Positions 37,631-49,546 of a DNA stretch of 64,000 bases are shown piece by piece. The number at the start of each line of letters is the position of its first letter. Position 1 is the stretch's first letter. The stretch comes from Bradyrhizobium agreste. GTDB lineage: Bacteria; Pseudomonadota; Alphaproteobacteria; Rhizobiales; Xanthobacteraceae. Below the pieces are notes generated by a model. It was not told the origin of the DNA. It ran no database searches and saw only the letters and a program-made list of their open reading frames with translations. Position numbers and translations under genes: made by a program. Where the stretch lies: NCBI RefSeq assembly GCF_016031625.1, contig NZ_JACCHP010000005.1:303158-367157 (forward strand), in the 5' to 3' direction.

Positions 37631-38265
37631 ACCTTCCGGATCCGGCACACCGTTTCCGCAATTTCATCCATCCGCTCGAACACGTGATCCGGTCCCAGCG
37701 CCCGCAACGCCGCCGGCGCCGCATAGCCCCAGCACACGGCGCCGCAGGCTATGCCGACCGCGCGCGCCGCCTCGATGTCGCGGACCTCGTCGCCGATCGA
37801 TATGACCTTGTCAGGTGCGATGCCCGCACGCCGGACCACCCGGCGAAATTTCGCAGGCTTGCCGAACAGCGATGCCGCGCAGTCGAAATGCGAAAACAGC
37901 GCGGCGGCATCCCCGAGCTTCTCGCGCGCATTGGCCTCGCTGTCTGATGTCACCAGCGCGAGCTGCACGCCGCTATCGGCCAGCGACCGCAACATCGTCT
38001 CGACGCCGGCAAACAGCGAAATCTCAGCTGCAGCCTCCGCCTTCAGCCGCCGCGCATGCCGCGCGATCGCTGGCAGCTTCCACAAGGGCACCTCGAGCCG
38101 GGAAAGGATCTCGCGGCTCGACGCATGCCGCAGTTCCTCGATCTCGTCATCTGCGACGCGGCGAAAGCCGAAGCGATCGGCGACGTCATTGATAGTGCGC
38201 AGGAACCAGGGGAAGCTGTCAGCGAGCGTGCCGTCGAGATCGAAGATGGCGAGGGCGTAGGGCAT
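37624..38265 (-). CDS. HAD-superfamily hydrolase (phosphoglycolate phosphatase-like)
   Basis: A 213-residue HAD phosphatase. Motif I is AIFDLDGTLADSF with the nucleophile and general-acid Asp, motif II ALVTSDSEANAREKLG, motif III lysine in LFGKPAKFRRVVRRAG, and motif IV ISIGDEVRDIEAARAVGIACGAV. An alpha-helical cap (about 15-80) places it in the Gph-like C1 group. ATG 38265 starts at the first strand, and the open frame upstream to 38880 is shadow sequence. It may be phosphoglycolate phosphatase or another small-metabolite phosphatase. It diverges from the DUF433 gene with only 72 bases between the starts. Confidence 0.9.
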   Translation of the reverse strand: MPYALAIFDLDGTLADSFPWFLRTINDVADRFGFRRVADDEIEELRHASSREILSRLEVPLWKLPAIARHARRLKAEAAAEISLFAGVETMLRSLADSGVQLALVTSDSEANAREKLGDAAALFSHFDCAASLFGKPAKFRRVVRRAGIAPDKVISIGDEVRDIEAARAVGIACGAVCWGYAAPAALRALGPDHVFERMDEIAETVCRIRKVG

Positions 38266-38337
38266 GGAGCTGGAAATCGAGGCCCACTGACAGGCGAGAC
38301 TTGGTATGTTAATGTCGAGCAGAGTTCGAGGATAGCC

Positions 38338-38559
38338 ATGCGGCACGAGCGGATTGAAATCAACCCGGCAATCATGGGCGGCAAGCCTGTGATCCGCGGG
38401 ACGCGTGTGCCGGTCGAACTGGTGCTGCGGGAGCTGGGCGCTGGCATGACCACCGAGGCCATCATCGCAGAGCACCCGCGGCTCACGCCGGACGATGTTC
38501 GGGCGGCCCAGGCTTTCGCGGCCGACTATCTGGCCGACGAAGACATCATCTACCGCTGA
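38338..38559 (+). CDS. DUF433 antitoxin-like protein
   Basis: A 73-residue protein with the DUF433 signature RIEINPAIMGGKPVIRGTRVPV, then LVLRELGAGMTTEAIIAEHPRLTPDDVRAAQAFAADYL. DUF433 proteins are short winged-helix-type regulators that are paired with DUF5615 PIN-like proteins in putative type II toxin-antitoxin modules. The partner here is broken (next entry). The start ATG 38338 is preceded by GAGGAT about 6 bases upstream. Confidence 0.85.
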   Translation: MRHERIEINPAIMGGKPVIRGTRVPVELVLRELGAGMTTEAIIAEHPRLTPDDVRAAQAFAADYLADEDIIYR

Positions 38560-38562
38560 ATC

Positions 38563-38694
38563 GTGCTCTGGCTCGCTGACGAGTGCGTCTCGGTCTCTCT
38601 GGTTCGAGAGCTGCGCGGTGCCGGTCACGATGTACTCTACATTGCCGAATTTGCAGCTAGCATGAGCGATGTAGAGGTCATCGCGCTGGCGTCG
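38563..38694 (+). pseudogene. Truncated DUF5615 (PIN-like) toxin gene
   Basis: Starting at GTG 38563, 3 bases after the DUF433 stop, is MLWLADECVSVSLVRELRGA then GHDVLYIAEFAASMSDVEVI and ALAS, the first 44 residues or so of a DUF5615 PIN-like protein with the expected LADE acidic residue. Full-length members are about 110-120 residues and continue with a second acidic motif (TxDxDFG-type). Here the homology stops abruptly near 38694 and the frame runs on as unrelated Pro/Ala/Ser sequence inside the uvrA 3' end, to a stop at 38835. The downstream part has therefore been deleted. Function as a nuclease is very unlikely. Confidence 0.75.
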
Positions 38695-38734
38695 CTCCAC
38701 CGCGGCCCTGCTTCCGGCCGTGCAGGCAGCGGAG

Positions 38735-41716
<2,982 letters not shown>

Positions 41717-41813
41717 CCCAGAGGTCCTCGAGGAATCCAAAGACGCGCGATCGCGCCAATGCAAAAGGCGCGCTTCGCCCGGAACCGGGAACGGCGCCGA
41801 TGGGTATGGCAGC

Positions 41814-41828
41814 GAACGTAGGAAGAAC
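41814..41828 (-). promoter_or_regulatory. LexA (SOS) box upstream of uvrA
   Basis: Plus-strand sequence reads GAAC-GTAGGAA-GAAC, so the minus strand has GTTC-N7-GTTC, which is the alphaproteobacterial LexA consensus. It is about 100 bases upstream of the uvrA start codon. uvrA is a classic SOS gene. Confidence 0.7.
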
Positions 41829-41934
41829 GGGGGCGGATTTCCAGTGCGAGTTGCGAATCGTCAACGGATTGTTGGCGCGCTGGCGGCATCTGGCAGCAGG
41901 AGCGCGCGGAACTGCTGTCGGAACAGACCGGCCA

Positions 41935-41965
41935 AAACAAAAAGGCCGGCGCGAGGCCGGCCTTT
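41935..41965 (-). terminator. Intrinsic terminator of the Omp25-like gene
   Basis: On the minus strand AAGGCCGGC (plus 41956-41964) pairs with GCCGGCCTT (plus 41942-41950) around a 5-base loop, followed by a T-rich run (TTTTTGTTTT). It is 26 bases past the stop codon. Confidence 0.9.
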
Positions 41966-41990
41966 CGTGACGATGTGACGTCGGTCGCTC

Positions 41991-42680
41991 TCAGTACTTC
42001 GCGACGACCGGGCCGCCGAAGTGATAGTTCACGCCGACCTGCACGGTGTGGAAGTTGAGCGTGCCGGTGGGAATGGCGCCCGAGAAGTAGGTCTCGCCGC
42101 CGAGGCTGCGATAGAGGTACTCGCCCTTGACCGACCACTGCGGAGCGAAGAACGCCTCGATGCCGGCACCAACGGTCCAGCCGGAGTGCCACTTGCTGTC
42201 GGAGACCGAGAGGCCGCCCAAGGTCGCGGTGAGCTTGTTGTCGATCCAGGCGTAACCACCGGTGCCGTAGAACAGCACGTTGTTGACGGCGTAGCCGATG
42301 CGGCCGCGCACGGTGCCCATCGCGTCGGTCTTGGAGGTCAGCGAGGCGGGGACGCCACCGACGCCGGCGACGAAAACCGTACCAGCAGCCGTCGCGCTGA
42401 CGTCAGCCCAGGCGCCATCGGCCTCGATGCCGAACACGACGTTGCCGGTCTGCCAGTTGTAGCCGGCGGTGCCGCCGACGAAGCCACCCTTCATCTTCGG
42501 GTCGCCCGAGGCGTTTTCCCAAGCGCCGCCGCCGACGATGCCGAGGTAGAAGCCGGTCCAGTTGTAGACCGAGGCCACAGCCACAGGAGCCTTGGTGTAG
42601 GGGCGGGCTGCCAGATCAGCAGCCGAAGCGGGGGCCGCAAGAGCGAACACACAGGCCGAAGCCAACAAAACCTTTTTCAT
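41991..42680 (-). CDS. Outer-membrane beta-barrel protein, Omp25/31 family (first copy)
   Basis: A 229-residue exported beta-barrel. The signal peptide MKKVLLASACVFALAAPASA is followed by the family start ADLAARPYTKAP and YNWTGFYLGIVGGGAWEN. Later strands show AGYNWQTGNVVFGIEADGAW, GRIGYAVNNVLFYGTGGYAW and the C-terminal TVQVGVNYHFGGPVVAKY ending in aromatic Tyr, the usual signal for BAM insertion. ATG 42680 is preferred; the frame opens with a TTG at 42686. Such proteins are abundant surface antigens or porins in Brucella and rhizobia. It and the next gene share the AADLAARPYTKAP start and probably come from a duplication. Confidence 0.92.
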   Translation of the reverse strand: MKKVLLASACVFALAAPASAADLAARPYTKAPVAVASVYNWTGFYLGIVGGGAWENASGDPKMKGGFVGGTAGYNWQTGNVVFGIEADGAWADVSATAAGTVFVAGVGGVPASLTSKTDAMGTVRGRIGYAVNNVLFYGTGGYAWIDNKLTATLGGLSVSDSKWHSGWTVGAGIEAFFAPQWSVKGEYLYRSLGGETYFSGAIPTGTLNFHTVQVGVNYHFGGPVVAKY

Positions 42681-42854
42681 TTTCAACTAAATCCCAGTCC
42701 CAGTTTCTGTTGTTGCCTTCCGTCGCGGAAGGGCATCGGACTCAACGGCCCAACTGACGCCGTCTCTACACCACCAAAGCCGCAAGTTGTGTCTCCGAAA
42801 AGCCACAACAGGCGAAAAGGTGATGGTTGCTGACTCATTTACGTCCAGCATCTG

Positions 42855-42888
42855 CCAAAATAAAAAGGGCCGGCGCGGGCCGGCCCTT
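42855..42888 (-). terminator. Intrinsic terminator of the Omp31-like gene
   Basis: On the minus strand AAGGGCCGG (plus 42880-42888) pairs with CCGGCCCTT (plus 42865-42873), followed by TTTTTATTTTGG. It is 28 bases past the stop codon and has the same design as the terminator after the first Omp gene, as expected from duplication. Confidence 0.9.
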
Positions 42889-42915
42889 CCATTCGCTCGC
42901 GAAATCAACGGGATA

Positions 42916-43716
42916 TCAGTACCTCGCAACCAGTGGGCCGCCGAAGCGATAATTCAACCGGACCAGACCCATGTCGACGTCCTGACTGATGCGATCGCTT
43001 CCGAACACGGCGCCTGCAGGCGTCGTGAAGGTGATCGTGCGGTCGCCGAGGAAGATGTGGTTGTACTCGACGCCGAGCGTCCAGTTCGGAGCAAATCCGA
43101 ATTCCAGACCGGCGCCAACAGTGCCGCCCCAGCGGGTCTCGCGAGCCGATGCCAGCAGCGCGCCGGCGCCCGGCGTGCCGGCCGCGGCATAGACGTCGTA
43201 CTTGTCCCCGACCACGGCGCCGCCGCCCTTCACATAGAGCAGCACGTTGTTCCAGGCGTAACCGACCTGGCCCGTAAGCAGGCCAAAAGCATCGATGCGG
43301 GAGCGGTTACGATCACCGGTGACCAAAGCGCTTCCAGGGAAGACAGTGCTGACGTTGTCGCCCGAGAAGTCAGCCCAGTTACCTTGGCCTTCGACGCCGA
43401 ACACCCAATTGGCGGACTGCCAGCGATAGCCGATCTGGCCACCGACGGTGCCACCGGTCGCGTTGTGGCATCCTTCACGGACGAAGGTGCCGGGAACCCC
43501 AGTTACGGCGCCGGTGGTGTCGAGGAAGTCCCAGCACTTGCGGCTCGTGCCGCCGCCGCCGTTGATGCCGATATAGAAGCCGCTCCAGTCGTAAATCGCA
43601 GCGACCGCGGGGGCCGGAGCCTTGGTGTAGGGACGCGCGGCCAAGTCCGCCGCGCTTGCCGGAGCCGACAGCCCCAAAGCCAGTACACTGATTGCGCCAA
43701 ACAAAATCTTATTCAT
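42916..43716 (-). CDS. Outer-membrane beta-barrel protein, Omp31 family (second copy)
   Basis: A 266-residue exported beta-barrel. Signal peptide MNKILFGAISVLALGLSAPA precedes AADLAARPYTKAPAPAVAAI and YDWSGFYIGINGGGGTS. The C-terminal strand ends LNYRFGGPLVARY. Compared with the first Omp copy it has additional loops, including a Cys-containing loop (RKCWDFL ... EGCHNATGG) that may hold a disulfide. GGGGAGA lies before ATG 43716. The upstream region contains the LexA-like boxes and promoter of ssb on the other strand, so the two promoters share about 440 bases. Confidence 0.92.
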   Translation of the reverse strand: MNKILFGAISVLALGLSAPASAADLAARPYTKAPAPAVAAIYDWSGFYIGINGGGGTSRKCWDFLDTTGAVTGVPGTFVREGCHNATGGTVGGQIGYRWQSANWVFGVEGQGNWADFSGDNVSTVFPGSALVTGDRNRSRIDAFGLLTGQVGYAWNNVLLYVKGGGAVVGDKYDVYAAAGTPGAGALLASARETRWGGTVGAGLEFGFAPNWTLGVEYNHIFLGDRTITFTTPAGAVFGSDRISQDVDMGLVRLNYRFGGPLVARY

Positions 43717-43920
43717 TGCAGTCTCCCCAAGTTGGTCCGCCTCATGAAAGTCCCCGAAGCGGCTGATCAGGCGCGACGCCCATATGAACTGATTCCGAGG
43801 CAAGGTTAGCCTAAGGAAAGGGCAGAGTCCGTCTCCGGAATGCCACACTCGCGGCTCAACTGAGGTGGAACAACTTGATGAATGTTAAGCGGTTTTCGTC
43901 GTTCACGGGAACCTGAAAAA

Positions 43921-43935
43921 GTTCCATCAGAGTTC
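43921..43935 (+). promoter_or_regulatory. LexA (SOS) box in the ssb upstream region, distal
   Basis: GTTC-CATCAGA-GTTC fits the GTTC-N7-GTTC LexA consensus of alphaproteobacteria. It is 219 bases before the ssb start. It is one of two boxes there (see 43984-43998). Confidence 0.6.
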
Positions 43936-43983
43936 TGCTCTTTTCGTCGGCGGTCGGCTGAATGTTTGCTCTAGCGCTATAAA

Positions 43984-43998
43984 GAACAAATCTGGAAC
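43984..43998 (+). promoter_or_regulatory. LexA (SOS) box in the ssb upstream region, proximal
   Basis: GAAC-AAATCTG-GAAC, the complement form of GTTC-N7-GTTC, lies 156 bases before the ssb start. A TATAAA-like element (CGCTATAAAGAAC, 43975-43987) overlaps the first half-site on the plus strand, so LexA bound here could block the ssb promoter. Confidence 0.7.
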
Positions 43999-44153
43999 AA
44001 ACATGAGTGCGATGCTATATGTGGGGATAACCCCGGGGGTGGCAGGCTGATCGGTGCCCGCAAGCGTATAGGGTCGCCTCGACGGGCGCAGAGGAACGCG
44101 GGCAGCGGATTCGCCCTTTTGAAATTCAGTGGCATTCGGAGTGGAGAGCGGCG

Positions 44154-44648
44154 ATGGCGGGAAGCGTCAACAAGGTCATTCTGGTTGGAAATCTCGGCAA
44201 GGATCCCGAAATCCGCCGCACCCAGGACGGGCGGCCGATCGCGAATCTGAGCATCGCCACCTCCGAGACCTGGCGTGACAAGAACACCGGCGAGCGCAAG
44301 GAAAAGACCGAGTGGCATCGCGTCGTGATCTTCAATGAAGGGCTGTGCAAGGTTGCCGAACAGTACCTGAAGAAGGGCGCGAAGGTTTACATCGAGGGCG
44401 CGCTGCAGACCCGCAAATGGACCGACCAGAGCGGCGTCGAGAAGTACTCGACCGAGGTCGTGCTGCAGGGCTTCAACTCGACGCTGACGATGCTGGATGG
44501 CCGCGGTGGCGGCGGCGGAGGCGGCAGCTTCGGCGACGAGCCGGGCGGCGATTTCGGCTCCTCCGGACCCGTCAGCAGCGCGCCGCGCCGTCCCGTTGCC
44601 GCCGGCGGTGGCCGCAACAGCGACATGGACGACGATATCCCGTTCTGA
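44154..44648 (+). CDS. ssb: Single-stranded DNA-binding protein
   Basis: A 164-residue protein that coats single-stranded DNA in replication, recombination and repair. The OB-fold begins [20 protein letters not shown] and shows [31 protein letters not shown] and [18 protein letters not shown] Gly-rich linker follows ([15 protein letters not shown]), and the conserved acidic tip DMDDDIPF at the C-terminus recruits partner proteins. GGAGAG precedes ATG 44154. uvrA and ssb are divergent neighbours in many proteobacteria; here two Omp genes separate them. Confidence 0.97.
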   Translation: MAGSVNKVILVGNLGKDPEIRRTQDGRPIANLSIATSETWRDKNTGERKEKTEWHRVVIFNEGLCKVAEQYLKKGAKVYIEGALQTRKWTDQSGVEKYSTEVVLQGFNSTLTMLDGRGGGGGGGSFGDEPGGDFGSSGPVSSAPRRPVAAGGGRNSDMDDDIPF

Positions 44649-45005
44649 GCGGGCGGTCCGCGCGACGGCCGTGCGGTCGCTTCGGTCGCGCTTCCCGCAT
44701 CAGGTCGGCAAACCTTACTAATCGGCTGGGCGGGCTCGGATTTTCCGGGCCCGCTCGATATTTGGGGTGAGGTCCGTATTGGGCCGCGCAAAGCGGGCTG
44801 ATCGGGTGCCGCTTCGCAGGCGTTCAGGCCGGCGTTGCAGGTGGCTTTGGAGGGCCGATTCCGGTGCCGTCCAGGGCGCAGCTCGGTGGGTCGTAAGCTA
44901 TTGGAAAAATAAGCGGAAAAAGCGCTTTTCGAGTGGCTGCCAGGGTGGTTATCCGACCCTGGATGCGCTATATGATTCCCAGACAAAACCTCACCGGATT
45001 CCCCC
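44649..45005. other. 357-base gap between ssb and gyrA with two hairpins and probable gyrA promoter
   Basis: After ssb, GCGGGCTCGG (44730-44739) and CCGGGCCCGC (44745-44754) form a 10-base-pair hairpin with loop ATTTT, a likely 3' end for ssb although no T-run follows. Closer to gyrA, CCAGGGT (44940-44946) and ACCCTGG (44956-44962) are perfect inverted copies, followed 7 bases later by a TATATGAT -10-like element at 44970-44977. A short palindrome AAAAGCGCTTTT lies at 44918-44929. The palindrome next to the -10 could be an operator. No coding potential is seen. Confidence 0.5.
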
Positions 45006-47750
45006 TTGGCTGACGACGACAACAAGCCCGGCGACCAGCCGGCGCACCCCTCGGACATTCGCCCCGTTTCCATCTACGAGGAGATGAAGAAGTCCTACCT
45101 CGATTACGCCATGAGCGTGATCGTGGCGCGTGCGCTGCCCGATGCGCGCGACGGGTTGAAGCCGGTCCACCGCCGCATCCTGTTCGCGATGAACAATCGC
45201 GGCGACACCCCCGATAAGAAGCACAAGAAGTCCGCCGGTGCCGTCGGCGAGGTCATGGGTAAGTACCACCCCCATGGCGACCAGGCGATCTACGACGCCC
45301 TGGTGCGCATGGCGCAGGACTTCTCGATGCGCGCTCCCTTGATCGACGGGCAGGGCAATTTCGGCTCGGTCGACGGCGATCCGCCGGCGGCGATGCGCTA
45401 CACCGAGTCGCGCCTGACCAAGATCGCGCTGAAGCTGCTCGAGGACATCGACGACGACACGGCCGACTTCCAGGACAATTACGACGGCTCCGAGAAGGAG
45501 CCGGTGGTGCTGCCGGCCCGGTTCCCGAACCTTTTGGTCAACGGCGCCGGCGGCATTGCGGTCGGCATGGCCACCAACATCCCGCCGCACAATCTCGGCG
45601 AGGTGATCGACGCCTGCGTCGCGCTGATCGACAATCCCGCGCTCACGATCGACGAGCTCATCAACATCATCCCGGGCCCGGATTTCCCGACCGGCGGCAT
45701 CATCCTCGGACGCCAGGGCATCCGCAGCGCCTATCATCTCGGCCGCGGCTCGATCGTGATGCGCGGCAAGGTCACCTTCGAGACGATCCGCAAGGAGCGC
45801 GAGGCGATCGTCATCACCGAGATCCCGTATCAGGTGAACAAGGCGACGATGGTCGAGCGCATCGCCGAGCTCTACAAGGAAAAGAAGATCGAGGGCATCT
45901 CCGACCTGCGCGACGAGTCCGACCGAGACGGTTATCGCGTCGTGGTCGAGCTCAAGCGCGATGCCGTGCCCGACGTCGTGCTGAACCAGCTCTACAAGTT
46001 CACGCCGCTGCAGACCAGCTTCGGCGTCAACGCGGTCGCGCTCGATTCCGGCCGTCCGCAGACCATGAACCTGAAGGACATGCTGACGATTTTCGTCGGC
46101 TTCCGCGAGCAGGTCGTCACCCGCCGGACCAAGTACAAGCTGCGCAAGGCGCGCGAACGCGCGCACGAGCAGGTTGGCCTCGCGATTGCGGTCGCCAATA
46201 TCGACGAGATCATCAAGGTGATCCGGCACTCGCCGACGCCGGCCGCCGCGCGCGAGACCCTGATGACGCGCGACTGGGCCGCCCGCGACGTCGAGGACAT
46301 CATCACGCTGATCGACGATCCCCGTCACCGCATCAACGCGGACGGGACGATCCGCCTGTCGCTGGAGCAGGCGAGGGCGATCCTGGAGCTGCGCCTGGCG
46401 CGCCTCACCGCGCTCGGCCGCGACGAGATCGGCGAGGAGCTGTCCAAGCTCGCCGGCGAGATCAGCGATTATCTCGACATCCTGCGCTCGCGCGGGCGCA
46501 TCCTCGACATCATCAAGACCGAGCTTGCCGAGGTGAAGACCGAGTTCGCAACGCCGCGCCGCACCGTGATCATGGAGCAGGAGGGCGAGGTCGAGGACGA
46601 GGACCTGATCCAGCGCGAGGACATGGTCGTCACGGTCTCGCATGCCGGCTACGTCAAGCGCGTGCCGCTGTCGGCCTACCGGGCGCAGCGCCGCGGCGGC
46701 AAGGGCCGCGCCGGCATGCAGACCCGCGACGAGGATTTCGTCAGCCGGCTGTTCGTGGCCTCCACGCATACGCCGGTGCTGTTCTTCTCCTCGCGCGGCC
46801 AGGTCTACAAGGAAAAGGTCTGGCGGCTGCCGATGGCCGCACCGAACGCGCGCGGCAAGGCCATGATCAACATCCTGCCGCTGGAGCAGGGCGAGCGCAT
46901 CACCACCATCATGCCGCTGCCCGAGGATGAATCGACCTGGGGCAACCTCGACGTGATGTTCGCCACCACCGGCGGCAATGTCCGGCGCAACAAGCTGTCA
47001 GACTTCGTCGACGTGCGCCGCTCCGGCATCATCGCGATGAAGCTCGACGACAACGAGGCGATCGTCGACGTGCAGATCTGCACCGAGCGGGACGACGTGC
47101 TGCTGACCGCGGCCGGCGGCCAATGCATCCGCTTCCCCGTCACCGACGTGCGCGTGTTCACCGGGCGCACCTCGATGGGCGTGCGCGGCATCGCGCTCGG
47201 CGAAGGCGACAAGGTGATTTCGCTGGCGATCCTGCGTCACGTCGAGACCACCTCGGACGAGCGCTCGGCCTATTTGAAGATGCGCCGCGCGGTCGCGGGC
47301 GAAGCCGCCGCGGAAGAGGCGCCGGGGGATGCCGAGGCCGAGGAGACCTCGGGCAGCTTCCAGCTCCCGCAGGAGCGCTATGTCGAGATGTCGGCGCAGG
47401 AGCAGGTCGTGCTGACCGTCTCCGTCAACGGCTACGGCAAGCGGACCTCGTCCTACGAGTACCGCACCACCGGCCGCGGCGGCAAAGGCATCGTCGCCAT
47501 GAGCGTCAACAACCGCAACGGCAACCTGGTTGCCTCCTTCCCCGTTGAGGAAGCCGATCAGATCATGCTGGTCACCGACAAGGGCCAGCTGATCCGCTGC
47601 CCGGTCGAAGGAATCCGCATCGCCGGCCGCTCGACGCAAGGCGTGATCGTGTTCGACACCGCCGAGGACGAGCACGTCGTCTCGGTCGAGCACATCACCG
47701 AGGAGGCCGAGAACGGGAATGGAGAGAACGGCACCGGCGGTGGAGCCTAG
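45006..47750 (+). CDS. gyrA: DNA gyrase subunit A
   Basis: Breakage-reunion subunit of gyrase, working with GyrB to introduce negative supercoils. The 914-residue protein starts at a TTG codon ([12 protein letters not shown] in translation), with no ATG nearby that keeps the conserved [20 protein letters not shown]. The quinolone-resistance region reads [20 protein letters not shown], followed by the catalytic tyrosine in [13 protein letters not shown]-terminal GyrA-box-like blades include [12 protein letters not shown] and [13 protein letters not shown]. An acidic/Ala insertion ([18 protein letters not shown], about 770) sits in the C-terminal wheel. No ribosome site is apparent before the TTG. 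Confidence 0.97.
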   Translation: MADDDNKPGDQPAHPSDIRPVSIYEEMKKSYLDYAMSVIVARALPDARDGLKPVHRRILFAMNNRGDTPDKKHKKSAGAVGEVMGKYHPHGDQAIYDALVRMAQDFSMRAPLIDGQGNFGSVDGDPPAAMRYTESRLTKIALKLLEDIDDDTADFQDNYDGSEKEPVVLPARFPNLLVNGAGGIAVGMATNIPPHNLGEVIDACVALIDNPALTIDELINIIPGPDFPTGGIILGRQGIRSAYHLGRGSIVMRGKVTFETIRKEREAIVITEIPYQVNKATMVERIAELYKEKKIEGISDLRDESDRDGYRVVVELKRDAVPDVVLNQLYKFTPLQTSFGVNAVALDSGRPQTMNLKDMLTIFVGFREQVVTRRTKYKLRKARERAHEQVGLAIAVANIDEIIKVIRHSPTPAAARETLMTRDWAARDVEDIITLIDDPRHRINADGTIRLSLEQARAILELRLARLTALGRDEIGEELSKLAGEISDYLDILRSRGRILDIIKTELAEVKTEFATPRRTVIMEQEGEVEDEDLIQREDMVVTVSHAGYVKRVPLSAYRAQRRGGKGRAGMQTRDEDFVSRLFVASTHTPVLFFSSRGQVYKEKVWRLPMAAPNARGKAMINILPLEQGERITTIMPLPEDESTWGNLDVMFATTGGNVRRNKLSDFVDVRRSGIIAMKLDDNEAIVDVQICTERDDVLLTAAGGQCIRFPVTDVRVFTGRTSMGVRGIALGEGDKVISLAILRHVETTSDERSAYLKMRRAVAGEAAAEEAPGDAEAEETSGSFQLPQERYVEMSAQEQVVLTVSVNGYGKRTSSYEYRTTGRGGKGIVAMSVNNRNGNLVASFPVEEADQIMLVTDKGQLIRCPVEGIRIAGRSTQGVIVFDTAEDEHVVSVEHITEEAENGNGENGTGGGA

Positions 47751-47752
47751 CT

Positions 47753-47872
47753 AAAGCGTGATCCGGAAAAGTGCGAAGCGGTTTTCCGAAAAGATCATGC
47801 TCAAACAACAACCTAAAGCGCGATGATGATTCATCCTGATCTCATCGCGCTTTAGAGCATGGTCCGGAAGCC
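47753..47872. repeat. Palindromic repeat after gyrA
   Basis: TAAAGCGTGATCCGGAAAAG and AAGCGGTTTTCCGAAAAGATCATGCTC contain inverted pieces (CGGAAAA / TTTTCCG and GATC / GATC). A second part, AAAGCGCGATGATGATTC with ATCTCATCGCGCTTT, is also inverted. This two-part element with the sequence GCGTGATCCGGAAAAGTG is one of the commonest repeats in Rhizobiales genomes. It separates the convergent gyrA and esterase genes. Confidence 0.8.
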
Positions 47873-48780
47873 GACGAAGCTGTATCGCAACGCAGGTTGG
47901 AGATGAATTCTCCGATCTGAGCGATGGCCGCATGGGCTTCAGGCAGCACCGGGACGAAGAGCTGGAAGACGTGCGGCATGCGCGGCCAGACCTCCAGGCT
48001 GCTCCGCGGATTACCTTGCTTCAGCTTGTTGGCGATGCGGACCGCGTCATCCCGCAGGATCTCGTCGCTGCCGACATGGATCAACACCGGCGGAAGGCCG
48101 AACGCATCGCCATAGAGCGGCGATGCATAGGGGCTATACGGGTCGGCGCCTGCCAGATAGCAATGCACGAATTCCGGAATATCGTTCACGTTCAACATCG
48201 GATCTGATGCGGCATTCTCGGTCAACGAGGGCGCAGTGAGCGCCAGATCGGTCCAGGGCGACATGGCAACAGCGGCGGCAGGGAGCGGCTTGCGTTCGTC
48301 ACGCAGCCTCATGAGAAGGCACAGGGCCAATCCTCCGCCGGCTGAATCACCCATCACGAACAATTCGCCCGGATCGGCCGTCTCGCCGGCGAGCCAGAGA
48401 AAACCCGCCACGGCATCGTCCAGTGCGGCCGGAAACGGATGTTCGGGGGCGAGGCGATATTCAAGGGCCCAGACCGTCGACCTTGTCACATTGGCGATGC
48501 GCCAGGTGAAATGCCGGTAGTAAATCGGCGCGCCCGAGATATAGGCGCCGCCGTGAAGATACAGCACGTTGCGTCCCGGGCGAGACGCCGGGGTGGCGAT
48601 CCGGTGTAGTCTGAGGTGACTGGCCTGCACGACGCTTGTCTTTGTGCTGCGTGGCGGACGAGGCACCCATCGCTCCATGCGATGCATGTTGGCCCGCCAC
48701 GTCCCGACATCGAATGGCTGACGGTGCCGTTTCAGGAACATGCGGATGCCGAGGCGCAGCATTTCCGCGCGCAGGCTCAT
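47842..48780 (-). CDS. Alpha/beta hydrolase, HSL (carboxylesterase/lipase) family
   Basis: A 312-residue cytoplasmic serine esterase of the hormone-sensitive-lipase group. The oxyanion motif is VLYLHGGAYISGAPIYYRHF, the nucleophile serine is in FVMGDSAGGGLALCLLM, the acid is the Asp in VGSDEILRDDAVRI and the His lies in WPRMPHVFQLFVPV. No signal peptide. ATG 48780 has AAGGGGA upstream. It is the last gene of an operon with an acyltransferase and an ABC exporter, so its substrate may be an acylated product of that group. Confidence 0.9.
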   Translation of the reverse strand: MSLRAEMLRLGIRMFLKRHRQPFDVGTWRANMHRMERWVPRPPRSTKTSVVQASHLRLHRIATPASRPGRNVLYLHGGAYISGAPIYYRHFTWRIANVTRSTVWALEYRLAPEHPFPAALDDAVAGFLWLAGETADPGELFVMGDSAGGGLALCLLMRLRDERKPLPAAAVAMSPWTDLALTAPSLTENAASDPMLNVNDIPEFVHCYLAGADPYSPYASPLYGDAFGLPPVLIHVGSDEILRDDAVRIANKLKQGNPRSSLEVWPRMPHVFQLFVPVLPEAHAAIAQIGEFISNLRCDTASSASGPCSKAR

Positions 48781-48811
48781 GGTGCGTCCCCTTGCTTCAT
48801 TCGCTTGGGTC

Positions 48812-49546
48812 TTACGGCCTGAATGCGGCCGTCTTTGGCAAGTGCAGCCGCTCGGGTTCGCCGGATCCGGTGTCGACCAGCAGGCCATCCTCGATCTCGA
48901 CGATGCGATCCGCAAAGGGAATGACCCGGGGATCATGAGTCACGACGAGCACGGCGCGCTCGCGCTGATGTGCGGCATCGGCGAGAATCCGCATGATGCT
49001 TCGCCCGTTATTGCCGTCGAGCGCGGCAGTTGGCTCGTCGGCGAGAATGACCGAGGGATTGGCGACAAAGGCTCGCGCGATCGCGACCCGCTGCTGCTCA
49101 CCGCCGCTGAGCTCGCCCGGCAAGGTATCGGCCTTCTGCTCCAGGCCGACCAGGTTCAATGCTTCCCGCGCCCGCTTCCCGGCTTTGCGTCCACGCTCGT
49201 GACGGATGTCGAGGGCGAGTTGCACGTTCTGCGCAGCGGTGAGCGTCGGAAACAGATGATAGGACTGGAACACAAAGCCGATATGGTCGCGCCTGATTCT
49301 GGCCAGTCCCTCCTTGTCGACACCCGACGTGCGCGTGCCGCACACGGTGAGCGTACCCGAACTTGGTGCCAGCATGCACCCGAGAACGAGCAGCAGCGTC
49401 GTCTTGCCGCTGCCCGACGGCCCCATCAGCAGTGTGAACTCGCCGCGCCGCAGCGTCAGGTCGATTCCGCGCAGCGCTTTCACCTCGCCGGCGCCACGGC
49501 CAAGCGTTTTCTTGATCCCGGTAGCCTCGATGATGATTTCGTTCAT
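48812..49546 (-). CDS. ABC transporter ATP-binding protein, MacB/DevA type
   Basis: A 244-residue ATPase of the LolD/MacB/DevA group of exporters. Walker A is [20 protein letters not shown], the Q-loop is [19 protein letters not shown], the signature [19 protein letters not shown], Walker [17 protein letters not shown], and the switch His is in [12 protein letters not shown]. The ATG overlaps the permease stop as ATGA, so they are coupled. A membrane-fusion (DevB/HlyD) gene, usual for DevABC, is missing from the operon. Confidence 0.92.
   Translation of the reverse strand: MNEIIIEATGIKKTLGRGAGEVKALRGIDLTLRRGEFTLLMGPSGSGKTTLLLVLGCMLAPSSGTLTVCGTRTSGVDKEGLARIRRDHIGFVFQSYHLFPTLTAAQNVQLALDIRHERGRKAGKRAREALNLVGLEQKADTLPGELSGGEQQRVAIARAFVANPSVILADEPTAALDGNNGRSIMRILADAAHQRERAVLVVTHDPRVIPFADRIVEIEDGLLVDTGSGEPERLHLPKTAAFRP

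Noticed and set aside
44991..46769. 592-codon minus-strand frame opposite gyrA
   Set aside because: Shadow of gyrA caused by GC bias; composition unnatural and rich in DDRDH.
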